A stretch of 64,000 nucleotides of DNA from an uncultured Cohaesibacter sp. (lineage in GTDB: Bacteria; Pseudomonadota; Alphaproteobacteria; Rhizobiales; Cohaesibacteraceae). Below, piece after piece: positions 54,725 through 62,618 of the stretch. Made by a program: the position numbers and the translations under genes. The DNA is taken from contig NZ_OY782507.1 of assembly GCF_963677725.1 (NCBI RefSeq), positions 744,001-808,000 on the forward strand. The letters run 5' to 3'. The notes beneath the pieces were generated by a model that was not told the DNA's origin, ran no database searches, and saw only the letters and a program-made list of their open reading frames with translations. Position 1 is the stretch's first letter. Every line of letters begins with the position of its first letter.

Positions 54725-54988
54725 CTAACGCCTCCTGTTGTTGGTGGATGCCATCAGAATACGGGTGATCGGATAGTCCGCAGGGCTCTCTGGCGCGCCA
54801 TATTGCCGAGCCAGCAGATCAGGACCCGTCAGAACAATCTGGGCCTGCTCCTTGCCCATCTCCAGCTCCATTGTCAGAGCAACATCCGAACGTCTGGCCT
54901 CAGCTTCAATATCTTCGGCAAGAGCCGGTGTGACCCTACTCAACAGCCTTTGCGCCATTTTCTGGATGGATTTGGACCTAGAGGCCAT
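54725..54988 (-). CDS. Small head-tail protein between GTA genes 7 and 8
   Basis: An 87-residue protein of HK97 gp10-like size (MASRSKSIQKMAQRLLSRV). It overlaps the head-tail adaptor gene by 11 bases and abuts gene 8. No signature motif was recognised, so the family is assigned from position and length. Its role is probably in joining head and tail. Confidence 0.65.
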   Translation of the reverse strand: MASRSKSIQKMAQRLLSRVTPALAEDIEAEARRSDVALTMELEMGKEQAQIVLTGPDLLARQYGAPESPADYPITRILMASTNNRRR

Positions 54989-55334
54989 GGCCGATCTCGC
55001 TTCGTACTTTGACGATCAGCCAGTTTTTACGGTGATCAGGGTCATGCATGGATTGCAAGGCATAGCTTTGACCGTCTTCGTCGATATGGGTGATGCCATT
55101 GACGTCATTGCGATAGCGGATGACAAAGTTCAGCTCCTGAGCATTGTCGATTTGCTCGGCTGCCAGATTTTGCCGCGATTGTGCAGCAAGGATGCCCGCC
55201 CAAACTGTGGCGACATTCTCAAGGCTTTCGGGTGTGGTCCAGTCCTCATCTGGTGCAACGGGCTTTTTGAGAGTGATCCGATGGCGCAAGGCAGATGGAT
55301 CAAAGGCGAAATAAGCAGATGATGTCAGAGTCAT
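54978..55334 (-). CDS. GTA gene 7: head closure/adaptor protein
   Basis: A 118-residue protein of the SPP1 gp16-like head-tail joining family, with the beta-rich core LRHRITLKKPV ... TVWAGILA ... FVIRYRNDV. It starts nine bases after gene 6 and overlaps the next gene. It sits at the neck between portal complex and tail. Confidence 0.82.
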   Translation of the reverse strand: MTLTSSAYFAFDPSALRHRITLKKPVAPDEDWTTPESLENVATVWAGILAAQSRQNLAAEQIDNAQELNFVIRYRNDVNGITHIDEDGQSYALQSMHDPDHRKNWLIVKVRSEIGHGL

Positions 55335-55343
55335 GTTTTGTCC

Positions 55344-55904
55344 TCACAAACGCACAGAGCGGTAAGGAGCAATCAGCGGAGAGAGTGCCTTCAACAGCGA
55401 TGGCAACGCGGCAGGATCGGCAATCAGGCGGCGTTCATACCATTCGGCGGCAATCATCCGCACGGCTTGCAGCAAAGGTGCCGGGACATCCTCTGGGGTC
55501 GCACCAAAGCCGGTTTCGAGATCAAGCTGCAGGCGATAGCCCGCCAAGGCGACTTGGCCGCCAACATTGCGAATGGTTGCCGGGCCGCTTAGTTGTTCAA
55601 TTGAAAAGGCCTCGCTGCCCAGTGTCACCAAATCTCCGTCAGGCGACAGGAAAGCGGCATTAAGGATGGATCCAAGTGGCGCAACAGGCACGCTCATCAC
55701 CGAGCTGAATGGACAATCGAGCAGGACGCGCCAGGTCTGGGTGATCAGGTGCTGCCCGATCAATTGTTCAAGATGGATCCGGGCGCTGGTGAGGAAGGCA
55801 CGCAACAGATCATCTTCATCGCTATGTTCGATTTTCAGATACGCCTTGATGTCAGACAAGCTGACAGGCTCGATCTGGGGTGGTGTCAATAATGTCGCCG
55901 ACAT
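55344..55904 (-). CDS. GTA gene 6: head-tail connector
   Basis: A 186-residue connector protein of the gp6-like family: helical N-terminal part (LSDIKAYLKIEHSDEDDLLRAFL) and a beta domain ending LLKALSPLIAPYRSVRL. The ATG at 55904 has GGAGGAGG before it; the frame extends 20 codons upstream. It binds the portal ring and receives the closure protein. Confidence 0.85.
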   Translation of the reverse strand: MSATLLTPPQIEPVSLSDIKAYLKIEHSDEDDLLRAFLTSARIHLEQLIGQHLITQTWRVLLDCPFSSVMSVPVAPLGSILNAAFLSPDGDLVTLGSEAFSIEQLSGPATIRNVGGQVALAGYRLQLDLETGFGATPEDVPAPLLQAVRMIAAEWYERRLIADPAALPSLLKALSPLIAPYRSVRL

Positions 55905-56021
55905 GCCGGGCCTCCTCCGTGATTTGGTTGGTTTTGGTAAAAAAGAAGCCCCTGCCCCTTTCAAGTACGGAAGGAACAGAGGCCCAGTTGAGGGGCGGTC
56001 ACCCCACCCCTGCGGGGAGGA

Positions 56022-57281
56022 TCAGGCTGCGAAATTGAGCAATTTGATCGCGTCGAAATCCTGTACACCGCCTCCAACACGCTTGGTGGTGTAGAAGAGG
56101 ACATATGGCTTGGCAGAGAATGGATCACGCAGGATCCGCAGGCCGAGACGGTCGACGATCAGATAGCCGCGTTTGAAATCACCGAAGGCAATGGCATTCG
56201 CGGTTGCCGCGATATCAGGCATGTCTTCCGCTTCGGTGATGGCAAAATTGAGCAGAGACGCCTTGGCACCAACGCCTGCTGGCGGCTGCCAGAGATAGTT
56301 GCCGTCAGAATCTTTCAGTTTTCGGATGGCAGCTTGCGTGCGGCGGTTCATCACGAATTGGGCATTCTGGCGATAACCGGCCTTCAGGCTATAAATCAGC
56401 TCGATGAGTGCGTCACCCGGATCGGAGCTGGCAAAGGCCCCTGTGGCACCAGTTTTGATATGGCCCAGATTGCCCCAACTCCACGAGGCTTCATCCACGC
56501 TGGTTTCCGCCATGAAACCCTTTGGCTTGTTGACGCCATCACCATTGACGAAGGCGGCCCCTTCCTGCTGGGCAAAGGCGGACTCGACCTCGGTGGCGAT
56601 CCATTCTTCGATATTGATTGCCCCATCGTCCAGCAAGCTTGGGGTGGCAGCTGGCATGGCATAGAGTTCCATGGTCGGGAAAGCCAGCTCTGACAGGGTC
56701 GAAGCATCGGTCTGGGGACGGGCTGCGGTTTCGCCAACCCAGCCAACCGCCGGACCGCTGACGGCAAACGGCTTTTTCAACACCGAGCCTGAGACTTCCC
56801 GCACATCTGCAATGGCGCGGATGGGCGAAATCGCGGCGAGGCGCTTGCCAACCTCCGCTTCGATCTGATCCGGCACCAGATACCCGCCATCAGGATCGGA
56901 ACTGGCCGACATGGCTTTTTCTTCCAACTGACGCAGATCCTGTTCAACGCCGGAGCGGATGTAGCGATCAAAGGCGGTTTTGTGTTCCATTGCATGGAGC
57001 GTCACGGCACCAGCCAAACGAGCATTGTCGCCAAGACCGGGGCGTCGTGATTTCAGCAGAAGAGTGTCAAGCGCAGCCTGCTGATCATCAAGCGATTTGG
57101 AAATGCGGTTGACCTTGTTTTCGGTCAGCGCATCGACGGAGCGTTTTTCGATCTGGTCAAGACGCTCGTCGTTGGCTTGCTTGAAGGCTTCAAAGGAATG
57201 CAGGAAATCATCGAAGGCGGAACCGAGATCGGCATCAACGAGTGATTTGGTTTCAGGAGCGGGCAGAATGGAATGATCCAT
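56022..57281 (-). CDS. GTA gene 5: major capsid protein (HK97 fold)
   Basis: A 419-residue capsid protein with an N-terminal helical scaffold (about 20-95) normally removed by the protease. The HK97 domain follows, with motifs YLVPDQIEAEV, GWVGETAARPQTDAS and GEVAFVNGDG-like EGAAFVNGDGVNKPKGF. GAGGG lies before the ATG. It is the largest product of the cluster in copy number and follows the protease gene directly. Confidence 0.93.
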   Translation of the reverse strand: MDHSILPAPETKSLVDADLGSAFDDFLHSFEAFKQANDERLDQIEKRSVDALTENKVNRISKSLDDQQAALDTLLLKSRRPGLGDNARLAGAVTLHAMEHKTAFDRYIRSGVEQDLRQLEEKAMSASSDPDGGYLVPDQIEAEVGKRLAAISPIRAIADVREVSGSVLKKPFAVSGPAVGWVGETAARPQTDASTLSELAFPTMELYAMPAATPSLLDDGAINIEEWIATEVESAFAQQEGAAFVNGDGVNKPKGFMAETSVDEASWSWGNLGHIKTGATGAFASSDPGDALIELIYSLKAGYRQNAQFVMNRRTQAAIRKLKDSDGNYLWQPPAGVGAKASLLNFAITEAEDMPDIAATANAIAFGDFKRGYLIVDRLGLRILRDPFSAKPYVLFYTTKRVGGGVQDFDAIKLLNFAA

Positions 57282-57314
57282 TGGGTATCCCTCTTTTCTT
57301 GAAAGGTTGGTCGA

Positions 57315-58028
57315 TCAGCCAATAAGACTGCGGGTCGCCTCGTGCATACAAAGCGTCAGGCGGTGCAGTTTGTTCAGCTGGGATGGATGACCGGTGGAGA
57401 CAGCGTCCTGCTTGCCTGTAAGACCGGAAAAGCCGTGCGCCAGAAGCGCTCGGGCCTGGGAACGAGAGAACCCCGCGTCCTGCATGAGTTTTCGTTCCAA
57501 GTTGCGTTTGCTGAAAGTCCCGAATGCGGGGGATGCGTCAGCGGAGTCGGATTTGACGGAAGAAATCCGCGCATCCGGCTGCATTGGAAAGGTGACGACG
57601 GAGATTTCCCAAAGATCGAGTTCGAGCAGATGTCGCGCTCCCGATTTGGTGTCCTTATGTCCCTTCACCGTGCGAAAGCCTATGGAGAGGCCGTCGAGAA
57701 TGCCCGCCTGCATCATGGCATGGACTTCTCGCGCCTTCTCAACATCAAGTGCCAGTTGGCCGCGCACAAACAGCCCCCGATCATCCTCGCGGATGGTCAG
57801 CCAGTGGCCGATGGGTTGGGCCGGATCATGCTGGTAAAGCAGTTTGACTCCGCTGGAGCCGCGCTTTGTGAGACTCTGGCGAAAGGCTCCGGCGCGGATG
57901 ATGTCGCGGCCGAGATCTTCCTTGCCAAACAGGCAGGCATAACCTTCAAACAGCCCCTTGTCGTCCACTTGATCCAGCGAGGCGGCAATGGCTTTCTTTT
58001 CGCGAAGTCTGGAATGATGATGATCCAT
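57315..58028 (-). CDS. GTA gene 4: prohead maturation protease
   Basis: A 237-residue HK97-type prohead protease. The serine protease residues are H67 in YQHDPAQPIG and S115 in GLSIGF. It cleaves the scaffold part of the capsid protein. The C-terminal extension of about 80 residues is helical and basic. It follows the portal and gene 3.5, and precedes the capsid gene by 33 bases. Confidence 0.9.
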   Translation of the reverse strand: MDHHHSRLREKKAIAASLDQVDDKGLFEGYACLFGKEDLGRDIIRAGAFRQSLTKRGSSGVKLLYQHDPAQPIGHWLTIREDDRGLFVRGQLALDVEKAREVHAMMQAGILDGLSIGFRTVKGHKDTKSGARHLLELDLWEISVVTFPMQPDARISSVKSDSADASPAFGTFSKRNLERKLMQDAGFSRSQARALLAHGFSGLTGKQDAVSTGHPSQLNKLHRLTLCMHEATRSLIG

Positions 58029-58213
58029 AAAACATCCTTTTCGACGTAAATTCAGACTGTTATCGGCGATCCTTGTTTCAACCAGTCAACAGGAAGCGGG
58101 CACGGACGACCGGCTCCTTGCTGAGATGGCGTTGCAGGGTCGCAGCAAATTGCGCAAAGACTTCCCGGTGCTGGCCTGAGTAGGCTGCAAGACGCGATGA
58201 ACCGGTTTGTGGT

Positions 58214-58420
58214 TCACGAGTCCAGCAGGCTGGTGATCCGCGCCACTTCCTCGACAAAATCCTGAAAACGTTGATTGGAAGCGGCCTGCTCTTTGAGGCT
58301 CCAGACCAGCAACGCACTGGCGGCACTGGCCCAGCGAAATAGCGCCACATGCGCCAGATCGCCTTTACTGGCGAAAATGTCCAAAGCGTCGCCCACATCA
58401 TGCCCCTCCCTCACCATCAT
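58214..58420 (-). CDS. GTA gene 3.5-like small protein
   Basis: A protein of about 68 residues, starting inside the 3' end of the portal gene, with the core DALDIFASKGDLAHVALFRWASAASALLVW. It has one hydrophobic segment (about 27-39) that may cross a membrane. RcGTA carries a short gene at this place. About 185 bases before the protease gene are not assigned; an out-of-frame stretch there looks weakly protein-like. Start codon at 58420 or 58417. Confidence 0.65.
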   Translation of the reverse strand: MMVREGHDVGDALDIFASKGDLAHVALFRWASAASALLVWSLKEQAASNQRFQDFVEEVARITSLLDS

Positions 58421-59648
58421 TATGATCCGACAGATCCAAAGTGGATGGGGCATAGCCGACGGCGGCGCGTTTTTCATCTTGGGTCAGGAAGGCTGCCTCC
58501 CCTAGTCGCCGCCAGAGGGCTTCGCGTTCGCTGGCCAGAGCGGAAATCTGATCAAGATCGACCTTCAGGTCGAAAGGTTCGTCAAAGGCGGGCGACAGCC
58601 AGATGGCGAGCGATTGAAGGCAGCGGGTGGCCAGTGGCAAAACAGTCTGGCGCCAAAAGGCGCGATTGGCTTCGGCATAATTGGAATAGGTGTTGTCGCC
58701 GGGGATGCCGAGCAGCATTGGCGGCACGCCAAAGGCCAAGGCAATTTCGCGCGCGGCGCTGTTTTTGGCTTCGATGAAGTCCATGTCGCGCGGCGACATG
58801 CTCATGCTCTTCCAATCAAGCCCACCTTCCAACAGTAGAGGCCGACCGGCATTGACCGCCCCCTGATAGCCCTCTTCCAGCTCGCGCTTGAGGCGTTCAA
58901 ATTGCTCATCGCTCAAATTGCCCGCTTCATTGGCTGCATAAACCAGCGCACCGGACGGGCGGGCGGAATTGTCAAGCAAAGCTTTGTTCCAGCCCGCCGC
59001 CGCATTATGGACATCAAGGCTCGTTTGCGCCGCTTCCAGCGGACTGAGGCCATAGTGATCATCGTAAGGGTGGAACAACGTCATATGCAGGATCGGGTTG
59101 GTCGGTTGGCTCTCGGTCTCCTGATCAAAGCGCACCGTCCTGCTGCCAACCGTGTAGGCATAGGCTTCGGGCCAACCATTGGCTCCGGGGATCACCTTCA
59201 TCCGGTCCGGGCGCAAGGCATGCAATTCCCGCAAGGCGCTGGCGCCATAGACCGCTTCGACATAGGCATTGCCGGAGACGAGCAAGTGCCCGAACAGCAT
59301 TTCAAGCCAGTCCACGCCGGCCTGACTGTCATTTGGCCGGCGCAAAAGGCCAAGCACCGGATGATCACTCAACCGGTCATCGCCGCATTGACAAATGATC
59401 TGCACCGAGGCTGCGGCTTCGGCGATCATCCGGATCGAGCGATACACAATGGGATTGCGGGCAAATCCCTGCTGAGCAAGCGCCGCATAATCACGGGGGG
59501 TCCAGCGGGGGCGCCCGGTTTGATGCATCGCGAGGACGGCGCCGGTTCGCGAGCTCTTGCTCTGTAGCAAGGCATCGCGTTGATCGTTTGCGTTTAGGGA
59601 TTTGGATGCGTTGGACCGCTCCGGCCCCTTCCAGGTCCAGCGAAACAT
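58398..59648 (-). CDS. GTA gene 3: portal protein (HK97 type)
   Basis: A 416-residue portal protein through which DNA enters the head. Typical motifs are GFARNPIVYRSIRMIAEA, GNAYVEAVYG and ALAFGVPPMLLGIPGDNTYSNYAEANRAFW. AAGGAAG lies before the ATG. It follows terL by 90 bases and overlaps gene 3.5. No defect is visible. Confidence 0.92.
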   Translation of the reverse strand: MFRWTWKGPERSNASKSLNANDQRDALLQSKSSRTGAVLAMHQTGRPRWTPRDYAALAQQGFARNPIVYRSIRMIAEAAASVQIICQCGDDRLSDHPVLGLLRRPNDSQAGVDWLEMLFGHLLVSGNAYVEAVYGASALRELHALRPDRMKVIPGANGWPEAYAYTVGSRTVRFDQETESQPTNPILHMTLFHPYDDHYGLSPLEAAQTSLDVHNAAAGWNKALLDNSARPSGALVYAANEAGNLSDEQFERLKRELEEGYQGAVNAGRPLLLEGGLDWKSMSMSPRDMDFIEAKNSAAREIALAFGVPPMLLGIPGDNTYSNYAEANRAFWRQTVLPLATRCLQSLAIWLSPAFDEPFDLKVDLDQISALASEREALWRRLGEAAFLTQDEKRAAVGYAPSTLDLSDHNDGEGGA

Positions 59649-59738
59649 GCGCGCTTCCTTTTGTTTGAATGGATCTTGCTATCCCCCGCCATCGGTCGGA
59701 TCGATACTGCGGGAAGGCTTGGGTGAGCCCCAAATGAT

Positions 59739-61100
59739 TTAGATGGATCTGACCTTCGGCTGGGCCTGCCCGGAGAGGCAAAGATGGGTAACAGCCCAAA
59801 CCATCGCGTCCAGTCGATCGGGACTGCTGCCATCAGACAGTCCATTGACGCCAAAGTCACACATTTCGTCTTCTAGTTCCGATAGGTTGCCGACATGGCG
59901 CACCCTGCCTTGCTCATAAAGAGCCGAGACCGGTTCGGCGCGAAGATATTTGCCCCGATTGGCATGCACGGCGCGCACTGGCACGCCGGGATCGATATTG
60001 GCAAGGATGGTGGTGACCATTTCTCCACCCTGATTGACTTCGGCCAGCACACAATCGGCCTTCAATCGCTTGTAAAGAGCAATTGCCCTGTTGGCCCAAG
60101 CCGTTGGATTCAGCTGGCCTTGAGAGGCATCTTTCAAAATATAGGCATTGCCATTTGCATCGACGCCCGCTGCTACTATGCCGCAGGCGTCTGCCTTTTT
60201 GGTCGAGGTGGCGGGCGGATCTATCGCCACGATGATCCGCTCAAGCCCTTCAGGTGGCGCATCGACTCGCAAACGGTCAAGCTGCGCGCGCTGCCACAAG
60301 GCGTCTGTGCGTTCTTCGATCAACTCGCCATCCAGTTCCTGTCGCCCCAGACGAGACCCCTGATAGCGGTTGACGATTGTGTCCAGAAAACCCGGCGCCA
60401 AATTGGCCAGATTGGCCTTGGTGGGGGCGTGGGATGTCACGGTACGCGGGTCTTTCAAAAGCCGTTTGAGCAGAGCTGTCGGTCGCGGAGTGGTCGTAAC
60501 GATTTGGCGTGGACGCTCCCCCAGTCGCAGGCCAAATTGCAACATGTCCCATGTGGCGTCTGCATGCCGCCATTTGGCGAGTTCATCGCCCCACGCGGCA
60601 TCAAATTGTGGTCCGCGAAGGCTTTCGGGATCTTCCGCCGAGAAGGTCTGGGCAATCGCGCCGTTGGGCCATTCCAGCCGTCGGCGCGTGGCATGCCACG
60701 TGGGCCTTTCATCCTTGGTGTGGATGGCCAGAAGTCCGGAGACACCCTCCACCATCACCTCGCGTGCGTCGGCCAAGGTCTCTCCAACCAAAGCGATGCG
60801 CCCATGGGGCTGGGTGGCAAAAGGCTCCCGTCCCAAGGCAAGTGCCCTGATCCATTCCGCCCCTGTGCGGGTTTTCCCAGCCCCTCGTCCCCCCATCACC
60901 AGCCATGTGGTCCAGTCACCTTGCGGGGGCAGTTGGTCGGGCCGGGCCCAGATTTCCCAATCGCTGAGCAGCGCATTCAGTTCCCTAGCCGACAGGCTTG
61001 CCAGAAACCGGCTCCGATCCAACCTGTTGCAGCCGATCAAGGCGTCGCGCAAGGTCCTGGCGGAGGCGGTCAAGATCGATTTGCTCATCGGGTTGCTCAT
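59739..61100 (-). CDS. GTA gene 2: large terminase subunit
   Basis: A 453-residue packaging motor. The ATPase part has Walker A GGRGAGKTRTG (about 70-80) and a Walker B-like region near FDAAWGDELAKW. The C-terminal nuclease shows IIVAIDPPAT, VLAEVNQGGEMV and DRLDAMVWAV with the expected acidic residues. The ATG at 61100 has GGAGACAA before it. It therefore overlaps terS by 116 bases in another frame, which is long but plausible. In RcGTA this motor packs random host DNA. Confidence 0.9.
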   Translation of the reverse strand: MSNPMSKSILTASARTLRDALIGCNRLDRSRFLASLSARELNALLSDWEIWARPDQLPPQGDWTTWLVMGGRGAGKTRTGAEWIRALALGREPFATQPHGRIALVGETLADAREVMVEGVSGLLAIHTKDERPTWHATRRRLEWPNGAIAQTFSAEDPESLRGPQFDAAWGDELAKWRHADATWDMLQFGLRLGERPRQIVTTTPRPTALLKRLLKDPRTVTSHAPTKANLANLAPGFLDTIVNRYQGSRLGRQELDGELIEERTDALWQRAQLDRLRVDAPPEGLERIIVAIDPPATSTKKADACGIVAAGVDANGNAYILKDASQGQLNPTAWANRAIALYKRLKADCVLAEVNQGGEMVTTILANIDPGVPVRAVHANRGKYLRAEPVSALYEQGRVRHVGNLSELEDEMCDFGVNGLSDGSSPDRLDAMVWAVTHLCLSGQAQPKVRSI

Positions 61101-61569
61101 TGACTTTGTCTCCAGACCTTGCGCCTTTACCATTGGCCTCTTCCCCGCTGTTCGCGGTCGGCTTTTGACTTGTGAGATCCATGATCTTGTCGAGGGTGCG
61201 AGCGATTGTGCCAAGCATGCGGGCTTCTTTTTCATCGAACGCCGCCTCCCCGCTTTCATGCTGCTGCTCGAGATGACGGATCTGCTGGTCCGTCGCGTTG
61301 AACAGCCGCTGCACCATGGTCAGATGATCCTGTGCCTCTGTGCTTGGTGCTTGTTCGGTTTTGCTTTTTGCCGTCCGTTTGGCTTGCTTTTGAGATGCTT
61401 TTTCGGGCTTTTGTTCTGCGGCTTGCTGGCGCCAGACTTTCGCCCGTCGATAAATCTTATCGCGATGGACCCCGAATGCCTTTGCAATTTGTGTCACAGG
61501 CTTATCGCCAGCCTCCCAGGCACACCGAATGGCTTGCCAGTCTGTTTCGTCTGACCTCATCTTGCTCAT
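60985..61569 (-). CDS. GTA gene 1: small terminase subunit
   Basis: A 194-residue protein with a helix-turn-helix at about 15-45 (KPVTQIAKAFGVHRDKIYRRAKVW). A lysine/glutamine-rich linker and a helical oligomerisation segment follow (about 80-130, HLTMVQRLFNATDQQIRHLEQQ). It is the first gene of the cluster. The start at 61569 has no strong ribosome-binding site; 61560 is an alternative. A 16-base palindrome touches the start region. Confidence 0.82.
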   Translation of the reverse strand: MSKMRSDETDWQAIRCAWEAGDKPVTQIAKAFGVHRDKIYRRAKVWRQQAAEQKPEKASQKQAKRTAKSKTEQAPSTEAQDHLTMVQRLFNATDQQIRHLEQQHESGEAAFDEKEARMLGTIARTLDKIMDLTSQKPTANSGEEANGKGARSGDKVNEQPDEQIDLDRLRQDLARRLDRLQQVGSEPVSGKPVG

Positions 61570-61570
61570 G

Positions 61571-61586
61571 CATTATCCCGATAATG
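61571..61586. promoter_or_regulatory. Palindrome immediately before terS
   Basis: CATTATC-CC-GATAATG lies two bases upstream of the terS ATG. It could be an operator or hide the start region in the mRNA. A partial direct repeat, TCCCGAT, follows at about 61587-61593. Confidence 0.5.
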
Positions 61587-61625
61587 TCCCGATTGCCCCA
61601 CTGCACCTTTACCCCGCTATGTAGA

Positions 61626-61640
61626 GCAAGCGACGCTTGC
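61626..61640. promoter_or_regulatory. Inverted repeat upstream of the GTA cluster
   Basis: GCAAGCG-A-CGCTTGC is a perfect 15-base inverted repeat, 57-71 bases before terS and after the small RNA terminator. Its place fits an operator for the GTA operon; the binding protein is unknown. Confidence 0.5.
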
Positions 61641-61668
61641 ACCATCCCGGCGTCGGAGGAGCAGCCAC

Positions 61669-61696
61669 AAAAAAACCGCACCTGAAAGGCGCGGTT
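61669..61696 (-). terminator. Intrinsic terminator between ycgN and terS
   Basis: AACCGCGCC / GGTGCGGTT (minus strand, one G-T pair) with loop TTTCA is followed by seven T. It separates upstream transcription from the GTA operon. Confidence 0.88.
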
Positions 61697-61766
61697 ACTC
61701 GGATGATTGCAGAAATATGCAATCCAGTCAGCAAGAGGTGACGAACTCTCGCACCTCTCCGACTGT
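61669..61766 (-). ncRNA. Candidate small RNA upstream of terS
   Basis: Three hairpins follow each other behind a TTGACA promoter. The first is AGAGGTG/CACCTCT with outer CAGTC/GACTG (61725-61765). The second is GATTGCA/TGCAATC (61705-61724). The third is the terminator 61669-61696. No reading frame of note is present. Length would be about 98 bases. No known family is recognised. Confidence 0.5.
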
Positions 61767-61772
61767 ATCTAA

Positions 61773-61801
61773 TGTCTACACGACCTGCGTACGCATGTCA
61801 A
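61773..61801 (-). promoter_or_regulatory. Promoter of the candidate small RNA
   Basis: TTGACA (61801-61796) and TAGACA (61778-61773) are separated by 17 bases on the minus strand. The -35 box is perfect; the -10 box is only partial. Confidence 0.5.
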
Positions 61802-61895
61802 CAAAAATGATCGTTAAAGTTGCATATTGTGTTTTTAGGATACTTTTCTAATGGAAGTTCAACGAGTTACCATCTTGCAAAACACAACCTAGCAT

Positions 61896-62420
61896 TCATT
61901 TCTTAAGCGGCGTCGGCGGATCGTCATCTTCGAAGCCGGGCCAAAAGACCACATAATTCTCATAGTCCTGAACCTCCATGCCATCTTCCGACACCACCTT
62001 GTCGCGCACCGAAATGCCCGCTTGATGGATGCTTTCAGGATCACCAGAGACCAGCGGATGCCACCAATAGAGATCGAAGCCCTCATCGAGCAGACGATAG
62101 GCACAGGTAGGCGGCAACCAGGACAGACTTTGCACCTTCTCGACATTCAACGGCACACAATCAGGCACCGTTTCAAGGCGATTGTCATAGTCCTTGCAGC
62201 GGCAGGTCTGATCATCGAGCAAGGTGCAGGCAACGTTGGTCCAGATGATTTCTCCGGTGTCCCAGTCTTCAAGTTTATTCAAGCAACAGCGGCCACAGCC
62301 ATCGCAGAGCGATTCCCATTCGACTCTTGACATTTCCGACAGAGTTTTACGGTGCCAAAAGGGCGTGGTCTCGGCATTGCCGTCGGATATGGGCGTCAGG
62401 AAATCATTGCTATCGGTCAT
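61896..62420 (-). CDS. YcgN-family cysteine cluster protein
   Basis: A 174-residue protein of the UPF0260/YcgN family. Conserved cysteines form a cluster: CDGCGRCC near 39-46, then CTLL, CRCKDY, DCVPL and CAYRLL motifs, likely binding a metal or iron-sulphur centre. The start at 62420 (MTDSNDF) is preferred; the frame extends 17 codons upstream. It is divergent from the penicillin-binding protein gene. Function in the family is not established. Confidence 0.88.
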   Translation of the reverse strand: MTDSNDFLTPISDGNAETTPFWHRKTLSEMSRVEWESLCDGCGRCCLNKLEDWDTGEIIWTNVACTLLDDQTCRCKDYDNRLETVPDCVPLNVEKVQSLSWLPPTCAYRLLDEGFDLYWWHPLVSGDPESIHQAGISVRDKVVSEDGMEVQDYENYVVFWPGFEDDDPPTPLKK

Positions 62421-62618
62421 GGGAGAAAGATCCTGTTTTCGGTCTGCTTTGATGACTGGCCCGCTTTGCATTGCCTGTCAAGGGAGGAAGGCTTTTCGGG
62501 TCTGATTTCCCAGTTGAGAGATTTCTTTTGCGTATGCTTGGCATCAGGCTTGCAACGCCCCCCCAAAATATGAAAAAACTCATACCAGATCCTTTGACCC
62601 CGAGTGAAGTTGCCCCAA

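Larger units (their letters stand above)
46451..61569 (-). mobile_element. RcGTA-like gene transfer agent structural cluster
   Basis: Genes corresponding to RcGTA g1 to g15 follow in the canonical order on one strand: terS, terL, portal, g3.5, protease, capsid, connector genes, tail terminator, tail tube, g10, tail chaperone, short tape measure, DUF2460, DUF2163, NlpC/P60, megatron. Integrase, repressor, replication genes and attachment repeats are absent. The cluster sits between the feu genes and ycgN. The tape measure of 196 residues matches the short tail of RcGTA-type particles. It is better read as a domesticated GTA than as a prophage, although the megatron is frameshifted. Confidence 0.85.

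Noticed and set aside
58078-58213. Possible extra small gene between GTA genes 3.5 and 4
   Set aside because: A short out-of-frame stretch looks weakly protein-like, but no start codon with a ribosome-binding site was found.
59895-61103. 402-codon open frame opposite to the large terminase gene
   Set aside because: Shadow frame; the minus-strand terminase has all catalytic motifs.
46451-61569. Active prophage as an explanation for the structural cluster
   Set aside because: No integrase, repressor, replication genes or flanking repeats, and the gene order and short tape measure match RcGTA.
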